This document shows, in pieces, positions 6,455-14,660 of a stretch of DNA of 19,704 bases. A model generated the notes under the pieces. The model made no database searches. It saw nothing but the letters and a program-made list of their open reading frames with translations, and was not told where the DNA came from. Each line of letters begins with the position of its first letter. Within the stretch, counting starts at the first letter, position 1. Both the position numbers and the translations under genes were made by a program. Source of the stretch: Chloroflexota bacterium (GTDB lineage: Bacteria; Chloroflexota; Limnocylindria; Limnocylindrales; CSP1-4); the NCBI GenBank assembly GCA_021812735.1, contig JAKAMV010000077.1, positions 1 through 19,704 on the forward strand, written 5' to 3'.

Positions 6455-7822
6455 TCAGGCGCCGCGCCGGTAGACGACCCGACCGCGCTTGACCACCACG
6501 TCGGCGAGCTCGGCGCCCACCCAGTACGGCAGCTGGCCAACGTCGGACGCCCGCCAGATGACCAGGTCCGCGGCCTTGCCCGGCTCGAGCGAGCCCACCT
6601 CGCTCGCCAGGCCGACCGCGTGCGCGGCGTTGATCGTGACGGCGGCCAGCGCCTCCGCCGGCGACAGCTTCATCTCCAGGCACGCCACGGTCATCACCAG
6701 CGGCAGGTTCGGGGTGGGCGAGGTGCCGGGGTTGAAGTCCGTGCCCAGGGCCACGGGCACGCCGGCCTCGACGAACCGCCGGGCGGGCGCCGCCTCGTCG
6801 GCCATCAGGAACCACGTGGTGGCCGGGAGGAGGGTCGCCACGGTGGGGTTGGGCCCGGCTGCCGCCGCCGCCAGCGCGGCCAGCCCCGCCTCCGAGGGGA
6901 CGTGGAGATGGTCTGCCGACAGCGCGCCCAGCTCCGCCGCCAGCTCCGCGCCGCCCGAGGGGGCGAGCTCGTCGGCGTGGAGGCGGACCGCCAGCCCGTA
7001 GCCCATCGCGGCCTCGAGGATCCGCCGGCTCTGGTCCGCCGTGAACACGCCCTGCTCGCAGAACACGTCGCACGAGCGGGCGCGGCCCTGCGTCGCCACG
7101 CCCGGCAGCTGCTCCTCGATGACGTGGCGGACGTAGGCCTCGGTGCCGTCGGGGCGGGCGCGGAACTCGGGCGGCACGGCGTGCGCGCCGAGGAACGTGG
7201 GCACGACCTCCACCGGGCCCTCCTGGCCCAGCCGGTAGGACACCTCGAGCAGGCGCAGCTCGGTGGGCAGGTCCAGGCCATAGCCCGACTTCGCCTCGAC
7301 AGTCGTGACGCCGTGGCGGACCATCTCGTCCAGCCAGCGCCGGCCGTGGGCGGCGAGCGCCTCCGCGTCGGCGGCCCGGGTGGCGGCGACCGTCGAGAGG
7401 ATCCCGCCGCCCGCCTGGAGGATCTCGAGGTACCCGGCGCCCTGCTGGCGCAGGACCAGCTCGCGCTCGCGGGTGCCGGCGAACAGCAGGTGGGTGTGCG
7501 GGTCCACGAGGCCCGGGGTCACCACGCCGCCGTCCGCGTCGAGGCGGGCGAAGCGCGCCAGCGAGTACCCGTTCGCCTCGAGGCCGGCCTCCACCCCGTC
7601 CCGCGGGCCCACGCCCACGACCCGGCCCTCCCAGCAGGCGACGACAGGCGAGGAGGGCGAGGCGGGCCCGCCCGCCCGCGCGGCGTCCAGCAGCCCGAGC
7701 TCGCCCTGCATGGGGCCCCGGCGGATACCGCCTGCCAGGGTCGCGATCTGCGACGCGCCGTGGACCAGGAGCCCGGGGGCGTCGCTCTGGCTGCGGCCGC
7801 CCTCGATCAGCCGCAGGCTCAC
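6455..7822 (-). CDS. hutI: Imidazolonepropionase
   Basis: Hydrolyses 4-imidazolone-5-propanoate to N-formimino-L-glutamate, the third step of histidine degradation, in the cytoplasm. The 455 residues fold as an amidohydrolase TIM barrel. N-terminal beta domain LLVHGASQIATL is followed by VTPGLVDPHTHLLFAG (metal ligands His109, His111), VEAKSGYGLD, PTFLGAHAVP, RLHADEL, and VALGTDFNPGTSPTP, then a C-terminal GSLEPGKAADLVIW. All typical HutI motifs are intact. The GTG start at 7822 overlaps the ftcD stop (GTGA, 4 bp), indicating one operon with translational coupling. There is no room for a separate promoter. The start restores the usual N-terminal beta domain, so a later ATG is unlikely. Confidence 0.96.
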   Translation of the reverse strand: MSLRLIEGGRSQSDAPGLLVHGASQIATLAGGIRRGPMQGELGLLDAARAGGPASPSSPVVACWEGRVVGVGPRDGVEAGLEANGYSLARFARLDADGGVVTPGLVDPHTHLLFAGTRERELVLRQQGAGYLEILQAGGGILSTVAATRAADAEALAAHGRRWLDEMVRHGVTTVEAKSGYGLDLPTELRLLEVSYRLGQEGPVEVVPTFLGAHAVPPEFRARPDGTEAYVRHVIEEQLPGVATQGRARSCDVFCEQGVFTADQSRRILEAAMGYGLAVRLHADELAPSGGAELAAELGALSADHLHVPSEAGLAALAAAAAGPNPTVATLLPATTWFLMADEAAPARRFVEAGVPVALGTDFNPGTSPTPNLPLVMTVACLEMKLSPAEALAAVTINAAHAVGLASEVGSLEPGKAADLVIWRASDVGQLPYWVGAELADVVVKRGRVVYRRGA

Positions 7823-8793
7823 GTGCGGCCGCGGGCGTCGGCGAGCCGGAGCTCGAGCGCCATGAGCGGGTTGAAGTCGCGCAGCCGGATTGCGTCGGCG
7901 GCGGCGGCGAGGCGGGCCTCCAGCGGCGCGTCGGGCGGCACGTGCGCGTGGTCGGCGACGTCGAGGAACGCCGCAAGCGGCGCGAGGCCGATCAGCTCGG
8001 ATTCCGCGAGCGCGACGCCGTCCTCGGCCGCCAGCCCACCCACCGCCTCCCAGGCGCGCCACAAGGAGGTCACCCGGAAGTCGAGCAGGTTCATCGAGAC
8101 CTGGGCGCGCACCGGGTGGCCTCGTTCCGGCTCCTCCACCCGGAACCCGTTGGCCTGGAGGCGGGGCAGCCCGCCACCGGACTCGCGGACGCGCCGGGCG
8201 ATCCGCTTGGCGAGCTCCACGTCCTCGGAGGTGAGGTTGATGTTCCACGCGATGAGGAACGGCCGGGCGCCGACGGCAGCCGCACCGGCACGCGGGTGCA
8301 TCAGCGCGGGGCCGAAGTCCGGCTGGCGGCCGTTCTGGCGGATCTCGACCTTGAGCCCCTCGTACTGGCCGCGCCGCACGTCCGCCAGCTTGACGCGGTC
8401 CGAGCGGGTGGCCGCAGCGGCGTAGAGGTAGACGGGCAGGTGGTAGCGGGCCGCGATGCGGCTGCCGAAGCCGCGCGCGAGCTCGACGCAGTCGTCGAGC
8501 GTGGTGTCGCCCAGCGGCACGAAGGGGACGACGTCCACCGCGCCGATCCGAGGGTGCTCGCCGAGCTGCTCGTCCATGTCGATCTCGTCGATCGCGGCCG
8601 CGACCAGATGTTCGAGGCCGTCCGACACCGCGTCGTGCTCGCCGGCCACCGTGAACACCGACCTGTTGTGGCTCGCGTCCGAGGTCCGGTCGAGCAGGTA
8701 CACGCCGGGGACCGAGGTGAGGGCCTGGACCAGCCGCTCGATCACGTCGAGGCGGCGGCCCTCGGAGACGTTGGGGACGCTTTCGACCAGCAT
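7819..8793 (-). CDS. ftcD: Glutamate formimidoyltransferase (FtcD, transferase domain only)
   Basis: Transfers the formimino group of N-formimino-L-glutamate to tetrahydrofolate, releasing glutamate and finishing histidine degradation. The 324 residues match the N and C subdomains of the transferase half: MLVESVPNVSEGR, SHNRSVFT, GEHPRIGAVDVVPFVPL with His80 in the place of the catalytic His of FTCD, and MNLLDFRVTSL. The cyclodeaminase domain of the vertebrate bifunctional enzyme is absent, so 5-formimino-THF must be processed by a separate cyclodeaminase (FchA type) not in this window. First gene of a two-gene ftcD-hutI unit. The ATG at 8793 has TAGGAT 7 nt upstream and no Shine-Dalgarno. 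Confidence 0.95.
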   Translation of the reverse strand: MLVESVPNVSEGRRLDVIERLVQALTSVPGVYLLDRTSDASHNRSVFTVAGEHDAVSDGLEHLVAAAIDEIDMDEQLGEHPRIGAVDVVPFVPLGDTTLDDCVELARGFGSRIAARYHLPVYLYAAAATRSDRVKLADVRRGQYEGLKVEIRQNGRQPDFGPALMHPRAGAAAVGARPFLIAWNINLTSEDVELAKRIARRVRESGGGLPRLQANGFRVEEPERGHPVRAQVSMNLLDFRVTSLWRAWEAVGGLAAEDGVALAESELIGLAPLAAFLDVADHAHVPPDAPLEARLAAAADAIRLRDFNPLMALELRLADARGRT

Positions 8794-8800
8794 GCGGCCG

Positions 8801-8806
8801 ATCCTA
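8801..8806 (-). promoter_or_regulatory. -10 box of ftcD-hutI (leaderless type)
   Basis: TAGGAT on the minus strand ends 7 nt before the ftcD ATG, which places the expected transcription start at the start codon. No -35 consensus is evident. About 80 bp separate it from the divergent TAGGGT at 8884-8889. Confidence 0.6.
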
Positions 8807-8883
8807 CAGGTCACCGCGGACCGCCGGGGGACCGGCGCGCAGGCCGATGGGTGGGGCCACCAGCGCCGAACTCGGAGCCCGTG

Positions 8884-8889
8884 TAGGGT
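8884..8889 (+). promoter_or_regulatory. -10 box of the hydrolase gene (leaderless type)
   Basis: TAGGGT, preceded directly by TG, ends 7 nt before the GTG at 8897. No Shine-Dalgarno is seen. This supports the GTG rather than the in-frame ATG at 8993 as start. Confidence 0.5.
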
Positions 8890-8896
8890 TCGGGCC

Positions 8897-10147
8897 GTGA
8901 CACGGAACCCGAGCCCGGCGGCAGCCGCCGCGGGCCACGCGCCGGGGGACCCGACTCGCGCCCGCCCTGCCGGTCGCCACGCGGCAGCGGGCATGGGCCG
9001 GTTCCTGGGCGTCGTGGCCCTCGTCGTGGCCCTCGCCGGCTGCGGACCGTCGCAGCCGGGCCCTGCGGGCCCGGTGGCGGTGGCGGCCTCGACCAGCCCG
9101 GACCTCGCGGCCCGCCCGCACAGCACGGCCGCTCCGGACCCGACCCCGGACGCGGCGGCCTCCGCCCCGTCCAGCGCGCCGCCAGCGCCAACGACCTCCC
9201 CGACCCAGTGGCGGGCCCCGAGTCCCACCAACCCGAGTCCCACCAACCGGTCCACGCCGACGCCAGTGCCGCACGCGACCCGGCACGCGTCGGCGACACT
9301 CTCGCCGACCCCGCTGCCAACGCCCCCTCCCACGGCCACGCTCAAGACCTCGACGGGCGTCCCGTACACGCCGACGATTGCCTGCAGTGCCACCGGGTCC
9401 GTCCAGTGCCAGTTGGACATGGACGTCGTCCGGCCGTCGGGCGGCGGTCCGTGGCCGGTGTTCCTCCTCCTCCAGGGCGGACCGTCCGCGGTCGATCAAG
9501 CCGACTACATGCTCCCGCTCGCCGACGCGCTCGCGCACCAGGGTGCCGTGGTGATGGTGGCCGACTGGCGCCAGGCGGCCGACACGGGCGGCGGGTTCCC
9601 GAAGTCCTTCCAGGACGTGTCCTGCGCCGTCGGGGTGACCCGGGCCATCGCCGCGAGGTACGGCGGCGACGGCGCCAGCGTGACCCTGGTCGGCCACTCG
9701 CTGGGGGGATGGGCCGGGGCGGTTGTGACGCTCGCCCCGACCGTGTTCACGCCCGCTGCCGGGACCTGCGACGCCACGATCGGCTCCCTCCGGCCCAACG
9801 CGTTCGTGGACCTCGACGGGGCCGTGGACGAACCCACCGCCATGGAGGACGGCAGCCCGTACGTGACGGCGTTCTTCGGCGGGACCGCGGCGCAGCAGCC
9901 GACGGCGTACGCGGACGGCGACCCCTTCAGCATCCTGGCGGCCCATCCGGCCGGCGGCAACCCGGCCCCGATCCTCGTCGTGCACGCCACCTCGGACGCG
10001 ACCGTGCCCGTCGCGACCTCCCAGAGCTTCCACGCGGCGCTGGTCAGCGCGGGGTACCCGAATCAGCTGCTGCTCATCAGCGGCGGCCACACCGCGGCCA
10101 TCGGCTCGAGCACGGTGGCAGCCGCGATCATGGAGCTCGTGACCTGA
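8897..10147 (+). CDS. Lipoprotein alpha/beta hydrolase
   Basis: A predicted 416-residue exported lipoprotein. After a 32-residue N-terminal stretch, MGRFLGVVALVVALAGC supplies signal peptide and lipobox (Cys49), followed by a Pro/Ser/Thr linker of about 100 residues. The catalytic domain has VFLLLQGGPSAVD (oxyanion region), TLVGHSLGGWAG with nucleophile Ser268, HATSDATVP with Asp367, and ISGGHTAAI with His398, a complete Ser-Asp-His triad. It is probably an esterase/lipase-like hydrolase of the outer surface with unknown substrate. The GTG at 8897 sits 7 nt behind TAGGGT. The ATG at 8993 gives a more typical signal peptide and is a real alternative. Divergent from ftcD. Confidence 0.85.
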   Translation: MTRNPSPAAAAAGHAPGDPTRARPAGRHAAAGMGRFLGVVALVVALAGCGPSQPGPAGPVAVAASTSPDLAARPHSTAAPDPTPDAAASAPSSAPPAPTTSPTQWRAPSPTNPSPTNRSTPTPVPHATRHASATLSPTPLPTPPPTATLKTSTGVPYTPTIACSATGSVQCQLDMDVVRPSGGGPWPVFLLLQGGPSAVDQADYMLPLADALAHQGAVVMVADWRQAADTGGGFPKSFQDVSCAVGVTRAIAARYGGDGASVTLVGHSLGGWAGAVVTLAPTVFTPAAGTCDATIGSLRPNAFVDLDGAVDEPTAMEDGSPYVTAFFGGTAAQQPTAYADGDPFSILAAHPAGGNPAPILVVHATSDATVPVATSQSFHAALVSAGYPNQLLLISGGHTAAIGSSTVAAAIMELVT

Positions 10148-10205
10148 GCCGGCGGCCACCGCGTGCCCGGCGCGGGCCCACCGGCTGAACTCGCCCCTGC
10201 ACCTG

Positions 10206-10211
10206 TAGACT
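10206..10211 (+). promoter_or_regulatory. -10 box of the MFS gene (leaderless type)
   Basis: TAGACT, preceded by TG, ends 6 nt before the ATG at 10218, with no Shine-Dalgarno. The same hexamer precedes hutU. Confidence 0.6.
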
Positions 10212-10217
10212 CGCCCG

Positions 10218-11564
10218 ATGCCCGACCAGCCCCGCAGCCTGCTGCGGCATCCCGACTTCCTCAAGCTGTGGGTGGGAGAGACCGTCTCGGTCTTCGGCTC
10301 GCAGGTGACGCAGCTGGCGGTGCCGCTCATCGCCGCGACCGTCCTCAACGTGACCGCGTTCGAGTTCGGCCTGCTCAACACCGTGGAGATGCTGCCGTTC
10401 ATCCTGCTCAGCCTGCCGGCCGGGGTGTGGGTGGACCGACTGCGGCGACGGCCCATCCTGATCGTGGCCGACCTCGGGCGGGCGGCCGCCATCGCCACCA
10501 TCCCGCTGGCGTTCGCCTTGAACGCCCTGACGATCTGGCAGCTCTATGCGGTCGGGGCCGTGGTGGGCTGCTTCACCGTCTTCTTCGACGTCGCCTACCA
10601 GAGCTACCTGCCCTCGATCGTGGAGCGTGACCAGCTCGTGGAGGGCAACGGCAAGCTGGAGATCACCCGGTCGGCCTCCCAGATCCTGGGCCCGGGCATG
10701 GCCGGCATCCTGATCGGCGTCCTGCGGGCGCCGTTCGCGATGGTGCTCGACACGCTGAGCTACCTGTGGAGCGTGGCGTTCGTGGCCTGGATCCACCGGG
10801 CGGAGCCGACCGTGGAGCCCCATGACGAGGCGGTCCACGGCCCCAAGCCGTCCATGCGCTCCGAGATGGCCACCGGCCTGCGGTACGTGCTCGGCCACCG
10901 CTGGCTCCGCTCCATCGCGGCGACCACGGGGCTTTCCAACCTGTTCACCGGGATCAGCGGCGCGATCCTCGTGCTGTACCTGGTCAGGGAGCGGGCCCTG
11001 TCGGCAGAGCAGATCGGCGTGACGTTCTCGATCGGCTCGGTGGGGGTGCTGTTGGCTGCGCTCGTCACGAGCGCCGTCACCCGGCGTCTCGGCGTGGGCC
11101 GGATGCTCGTCCTCTCGGCGCTCGGCTTCTCCCTCGCGGGGCTCGTCATCCCGGTCGCGCCCGACGCGGTGATCATGCCCGCCGTGGCGGCCTCCGGGTT
11201 CATCATGGGCTTCGCGGGCGTGTCCTGGAACATCAACCAGGTCTCCCTCCGGCAGGCGATCACGCCGCAGCGGATGCAGGGCCGGATGAACGCCTCGATG
11301 CGGTTCATCGTGTGGGGCACCATCCCGCTCGGTTCCATCACGGGCGGGGCTCTGGGCAGCCTGATCGGCCTGCACCAGACGATCTGGGTGGCGGCGATCG
11401 GCGGGTTGGTGGCGTTCCTGCCGGTGGCGCTCTCGCCGGTGCGCGCGATCCGCGAGATGCCCTCGGCGAATGACGGCGCGACGGCCTCGGCCGATCGCGG
11501 CGGTGCTGGCGCAGCCGAGTCGGCGCCAGCGCGGGATCGCGTGGCGGACGAGGCGACCACCTAA
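10218..11564 (+). CDS. MFS transporter (MFS_3 / EntS-like exporter)
   Basis: A 448-residue polytopic membrane protein. The N-terminal FLKLWVGETVSVFGSQVTQL and the loop between helices 2 and 3 (GVWVDRLRRRPILIVADLGR) are typical of the MFS_3 family, which includes enterobactin exporter EntS and macrolide-efflux-like proteins. The segment FDVAYQSYLPSIVERDQL and GNGKLEITRSASQILGPGMAG are also family hallmarks. About twelve helices are expected, with a cytoplasmic break around 195-215 (EPHDEAVHGPKPS). The Ala/Arg-rich tail after about 415 is disordered. The substrate cannot be told from sequence. A role in histidine-related transport is unlikely, since this family usually exports. It lies 70 nt after the hydrolase gene with its own -10 box. 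Confidence 0.92.
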   Translation: MPDQPRSLLRHPDFLKLWVGETVSVFGSQVTQLAVPLIAATVLNVTAFEFGLLNTVEMLPFILLSLPAGVWVDRLRRRPILIVADLGRAAAIATIPLAFALNALTIWQLYAVGAVVGCFTVFFDVAYQSYLPSIVERDQLVEGNGKLEITRSASQILGPGMAGILIGVLRAPFAMVLDTLSYLWSVAFVAWIHRAEPTVEPHDEAVHGPKPSMRSEMATGLRYVLGHRWLRSIAATTGLSNLFTGISGAILVLYLVRERALSAEQIGVTFSIGSVGVLLAALVTSAVTRRLGVGRMLVLSALGFSLAGLVIPVAPDAVIMPAVAASGFIMGFAGVSWNINQVSLRQAITPQRMQGRMNASMRFIVWGTIPLGSITGGALGSLIGLHQTIWVAAIGGLVAFLPVALSPVRAIREMPSANDGATASADRGGAGAAESAPARDRVADEATT

Positions 11565-11633
11565 CCGTCCCGGCTCCCGGCTCCCGGGCCCAGGCGCCGG
11601 GGCTGAGGACGCGCATCACGGACGACGCCGACC

Positions 11634-11662
11634 TTGCGCCGGCCGCGACGTTGTGGGACACT
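11634..11662 (+). promoter_or_regulatory. Promoter of the DUF3558-like lipoprotein gene
   Basis: TTGCGC (11634-11639), a 17-nt spacer and GACACT (11657-11662) lie 9 nt before the ATG at 11672. The predicted transcript has almost no leader. Confidence 0.45.
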
Positions 11663-11671
11663 CCCGGGCTC

Positions 11672-12202
11672 ATGAAGCGCAGACTCGGTCCAGCCTCGTT
11701 GATGGCGGCGGCGCTCCTTGTCGCCGCCGCCTGCTCGTCGTCCTCGACGCCCTCCGAGCCGTCCTCCGCCGCGCCCAGCGCACCGAACGGGCTCGGCTTC
11801 ACGGCCGACGCCCTGTGTGCGCTCGTGACCCCGGCGGAGGTCAGCGCGGCCCTCGGCGCCTCGGTCGGGCCCGGCGTGCCCTCCGGCGTCAACGCGCCCT
11901 CCTGCAGCTGGCAGGCGGCCGATGCCAGCGGGGCGACCATCGCCGCCACCGACACGGGCTCGGTGGGCCAGGTGCCGTACGGCCTCCAGAACGTCCCGGG
12001 AGGGCACGTCACGGCGGTCAGCGGCCTGGGCGACAAGGCCTACTTCGCCTCCGGCGCCAGCGGGCAGACGGCCGAGCTCGACATCGCGAAGGGCGGCAAG
12101 GCGATCACCATCACGGTTGCGCTGGCCGATCCCAACACGACGCTCGCTCAGCAGGAAGCGGCCGAGCAGGCGATCGGAGCCGCCGCCGTCAAGAACATGT
12201 AG
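11672..12202 (+). CDS. Small lipoprotein, DUF3558-like
   Basis: A 176-residue secreted lipoprotein: MKRRLGPASLMAAALLVAAAC with lipobox Cys21, a short Ser/Pro linker, then a compact domain beginning LCALVTPAEVSAALGASVG and including APSCSWQAAD. The pair Cys-Ala-Leu ... Cys-Ser-Trp and the TPAEVSAALG helix resemble the DUF3558 family of actinobacterial lipoproteins, whose role is unknown. The two domain cysteines may form a disulfide. The C-terminal TLAQQEAAEQAIGAAA is helical. Convergent with hutU, whose stop is 29 nt away across a GC-rich hairpin. The family assignment is from motif resemblance only. Confidence 0.75.
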   Translation: MKRRLGPASLMAAALLVAAACSSSSTPSEPSSAAPSAPNGLGFTADALCALVTPAEVSAALGASVGPGVPSGVNAPSCSWQAADASGATIAATDTGSVGQVPYGLQNVPGGHVTAVSGLGDKAYFASGASGQTAELDIAKGGKAITITVALADPNTTLAQQEAAEQAIGAAAVKNM

Positions 12203-12204
12203 CG

Positions 12205-12231
12205 GACCGGCGCTCCGGCGGGGCCCCGGTC
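12205..12231. terminator. GC-rich hairpin between convergent genes
   Basis: GACCGG (12205-12210) pairs with CCGGTC (12226-12231) across a GC-rich 15-nt interior, between the stop of the lipoprotein gene and the stop of hutU. No U-tract follows on either strand, so it is at best a weak or factor-assisted bidirectional terminator. Confidence 0.35.
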
Positions 12232-13910
12232 TAGAGCATCGGGATGTGCACGCCCCGCTCCCGGGCGACCTGCGCCGCGCGCTCGTACCCCGCGTCGACG
12301 TGCCGCACGACGCCCATGCCCGGGTCGGTGAGCAGCACCCGTGACAGCTTCTCGGCGGCGAGGTCGGTGCCGTCCGCCACCACGACCATGCCGGCATGCT
12401 GGCTGTACCCGATCCCCACGCCGCCGCCGTGGTGGATCGAGACCCACGTCGCGCCGGCCGCGATGTTGACCATCGCGTTGAGCATCGGCCAGTCGGCCAC
12501 CGCGTCCGTGCCGTCCGCCATCGCCTCGGTCTCTCGGTTGGGCGATGCCACCGAGCCCGCGTCGAGGTGGTCGCGGCCGATGACGATGGGCGCCTGCACC
12601 TCCCCGCTGCGGACGAGCTCGTTGAACGCGAGCCCGGCCTTGTGGCGCTCGCCGTAGCCGAGCCAGCAGATCCTCGCAGGCAGGCCCTGGAACGGGACCC
12701 TCGCCTCGGCCATCTCGATCCAGCGGCGCAGGCCGTCGTCCTGCGGGAACAGCTCGAGGATGGCGCGGTCGGTGCGCAGGATGTCGGCGGGGTCGCCCGA
12801 GAGCGCCGCCCAGCGGAACGGGCCGCGCCCCTCGCAGAACTGCGGCCGGATGAACGCAGGCACGAAGCCCGGGTAGTCGAACGCGTTCGCGACGCCCGCC
12901 TCCATCGCCTGGGCCCGCAGGTTGTTGCCGTAGTCGAAGGCCACGGCACCGGCCTGCTGGAAGGCGAGGATCGCCCGGACGTGGTCGGCCATCGAGCGCT
13001 TGGCGCGCGCCTCGTACACGTCGGGCTGGGACGCGCGGAGGACCAGCGCGTCGGCGAGCGAGATCTCCGCCGGGACGTAGCCGCCGAGCGCGTCGTGCGC
13101 GGAGGTCTGGTCGGTGACCACGTCGAAGCGCTCGCCGGCCTTCGCCCAGAGGGGCTCGACCTCGGCGGCGTTGCCCACCAGGGCGATCGAGAGCGCACGG
13201 CCCTCGGCAGCGGCCTCCCGGGCGAGGCGCAGCGCCTCCGCCGGATCGTGGGTCAGCCGGTCCACGTACCCGATCTCATGGCGGCGGGCGGCTCGGTGCT
13301 CGTCCACCTCGATCGCGAGGCACACGCCCTCATTCATCGTGACCGCCAGCGGCTGGGCGCCGCCCATGCCGCCCAGGCCGGCGGTCAGGGTCACGGTCCC
13401 CCGCAGCGTCCCGCCGAAGTACTGGCGGGCGCACTCCGCGAACGTCTCGTACGTGCCCTGGAGGATCCCCTGGGTCCCGATGTAGATCCACGACCCCGCC
13501 GTCATCTGGCCGTACATCATCAGGCCCTTGCGCTCGAGCTCGCGGAAGTGCTCCCAGGTCGCCCACTTGCCCACGAGGTTCGAGTTCGCGATCAGCACCC
13601 GCGGCGCCCAGGGGTGGGTCCGGAACACCGCGACCGGCTTGCCGCTCTGGACCAGCAGCGTCTCGTCGTCGGCGAGACCGCGCAGCTCGCGGACGATGGC
13701 GTCGAACGCCTCCCAGCTGCGGGCCGCGCGGCCCGTGCCGCCGTACACGACGAGCCTGTCGGGGTCCTCGGCAACCTCGGGGTCGAGGTTGTTCATGAGC
13801 ATCCGCAGCGCGGCCTCCTGCTGCCAGCCGCGGGTGGAGAGGGTGGTACCGCGCGGGGCGCGGACAGGGCGCGGGCCGGACGGGGCGGTGCCGCTGATCT
13901 CGGTGCTCAT
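12231..13910 (-). CDS. hutU: Urocanate hydratase (urocanase)
   Basis: Converts urocanate to 4-imidazolone-5-propanoate using tightly bound NAD+, the second step of histidine degradation. The 559 residues match the family length (about 555). Seen motifs: [74 protein letters not shown] (NAD-binding region), [47 protein letters not shown] with Cys415 near the active-site Cys known around position 410 in Pseudomonas, and [21 protein letters not shown]. All appear intact. The ATG at 13910 has TAGACT 8 nt upstream. It is on the same strand as hutH but separated from it by the GNAT and lipoprotein genes, so it is not in a simple hut operon. Confidence 0.97.
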   Translation of the reverse strand: MSTEISGTAPSGPRPVRAPRGTTLSTRGWQQEAALRMLMNNLDPEVAEDPDRLVVYGGTGRAARSWEAFDAIVRELRGLADDETLLVQSGKPVAVFRTHPWAPRVLIANSNLVGKWATWEHFRELERKGLMMYGQMTAGSWIYIGTQGILQGTYETFAECARQYFGGTLRGTVTLTAGLGGMGGAQPLAVTMNEGVCLAIEVDEHRAARRHEIGYVDRLTHDPAEALRLAREAAAEGRALSIALVGNAAEVEPLWAKAGERFDVVTDQTSAHDALGGYVPAEISLADALVLRASQPDVYEARAKRSMADHVRAILAFQQAGAVAFDYGNNLRAQAMEAGVANAFDYPGFVPAFIRPQFCEGRGPFRWAALSGDPADILRTDRAILELFPQDDGLRRWIEMAEARVPFQGLPARICWLGYGERHKAGLAFNELVRSGEVQAPIVIGRDHLDAGSVASPNRETEAMADGTDAVADWPMLNAMVNIAAGATWVSIHHGGGVGIGYSQHAGMVVVADGTDLAAEKLSRVLLTDPGMGVVRHVDAGYERAAQVARERGVHIPML

Positions 13911-13918
13911 GGCGCCGG

Positions 13919-13951
13919 AGTCTATCCCTCGGCATCGCCCGCGATCGGGCG
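13919..13951 (-). promoter_or_regulatory. hutU promoter with overlapping palindrome
   Basis: TAGACT (13924-13919) ends 8 nt before the hutU ATG. A perfect stem CGCCCG/CGGGCG (13936-13941 with 13946-13951, CGAT loop) covers the position expected for a -35 element. It could be an operator for a hut regulator, or the terminator of the gene at 13968-14660, whose stop is 16 nt upstream. Confidence 0.4.
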
Positions 13952-13967
13952 GGGGCGCGGGTCTTAC

Positions 13968-14660
13968 TCAGCCCCCGAGCTGGCCCATGATCTGCTCCCC
14001 CAGCCCCTTGGCGCCGGTGGACAGCAGCGACACGATCACGCCCTTCTCCGCAAGGTAGGCATGGTAGACGCGCAGCCCGCCGCCGCAAGTGGCGACGTAG
14101 ATGGTCCGCCCGCCGAGCGTCTGGCTCGCCTCGGCCGCGACCCCGCTCGACTGGGCGCAGGCGCCGTCGTCGTAGGTCGCCCGCCAGTCCGAGTAGAACG
14201 CGTCCGAGTAGACCCCCGTCCGGAGGTGGGCGACGACGCCGGAGGCCAGGTCGCTGCCGGCGATGGCGATGGGGAAGACGGCGCGGTCCACGTTGGCCGC
14301 GAAGCACGGGTCGGTGACGGCCTCGCCGAACGAGCTGGGCTCCTGGGTGACCGCGACGCCCCCGATCGAGGCGGGCAGGACCGACATGAGGCTGGGGTCC
14401 AGCACCGGCGCCGCGGCTCCGGCGGGGAGTGCGCACGAGGTGCCGGCCCCGAGGCTGCCGGCCACGCTGGGCGCGGCGGGCGCCGCGGATGCGGCAGTCG
14501 GCGCCGCTGGTGCGGCGGATGCGGCAGTCGGCGCGGCGGGCGCGCCGCTCGATGCGGGCGTGTCTGCCGCCGGCACCGTGGCGGACGGCGCGGCGGCGCT
14601 GCCGCAGGCGGAGGCGACCAGTGCTGCGACGAGCACCGCGCCAGCCGGGCGGAGCCTCAC
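13968..14660 (-). CDS. Secreted lipoprotein of unknown function with Ala/Pro repeats
   Basis: A 230-residue predicted lipoprotein with signal VRLRPAGAVLVAALVASAC (lipobox Cys19), then a low-complexity linker with three degenerate copies of AAPAAPTAAS, then a domain of about 150 residues (PASIGGVAVTQEPSSF, DPCFAANVDRAVFPIAIAG, YSDAFYSDWRATYDDGAC, GRTIYVATCGGGLRVYHAYL). Three domain cysteines are visible. I do not recognise the family. The GTG at 14660 overlaps the GNAT stop (GTGA, 4 bp), so both genes form one translationally coupled unit. The start is supported by the signal peptide beginning exactly there. Confidence 0.8.
   Translation of the reverse strand: MRLRPAGAVLVAALVASACGSAAAPSATVPAADTPASSGAPAAPTAASAAPAAPTAASAAPAAPSVAGSLGAGTSCALPAGAAAPVLDPSLMSVLPASIGGVAVTQEPSSFGEAVTDPCFAANVDRAVFPIAIAGSDLASGVVAHLRTGVYSDAFYSDWRATYDDGACAQSSGVAAEASQTLGGRTIYVATCGGGLRVYHAYLAEKGVIVSLLSTGAKGLGEQIMGQLGG
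14485..14534. repeat. 30-bp-period repeat in the lipoprotein linker
   Basis: The 20-nt word starting GCGGATGCGGCAGTC occurs exactly at 14485-14504 and 14515-14534, a 30-bp period encoding 10-residue AAPAAPTAAS-type units. Partial copies flank it. Confidence 0.8.
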
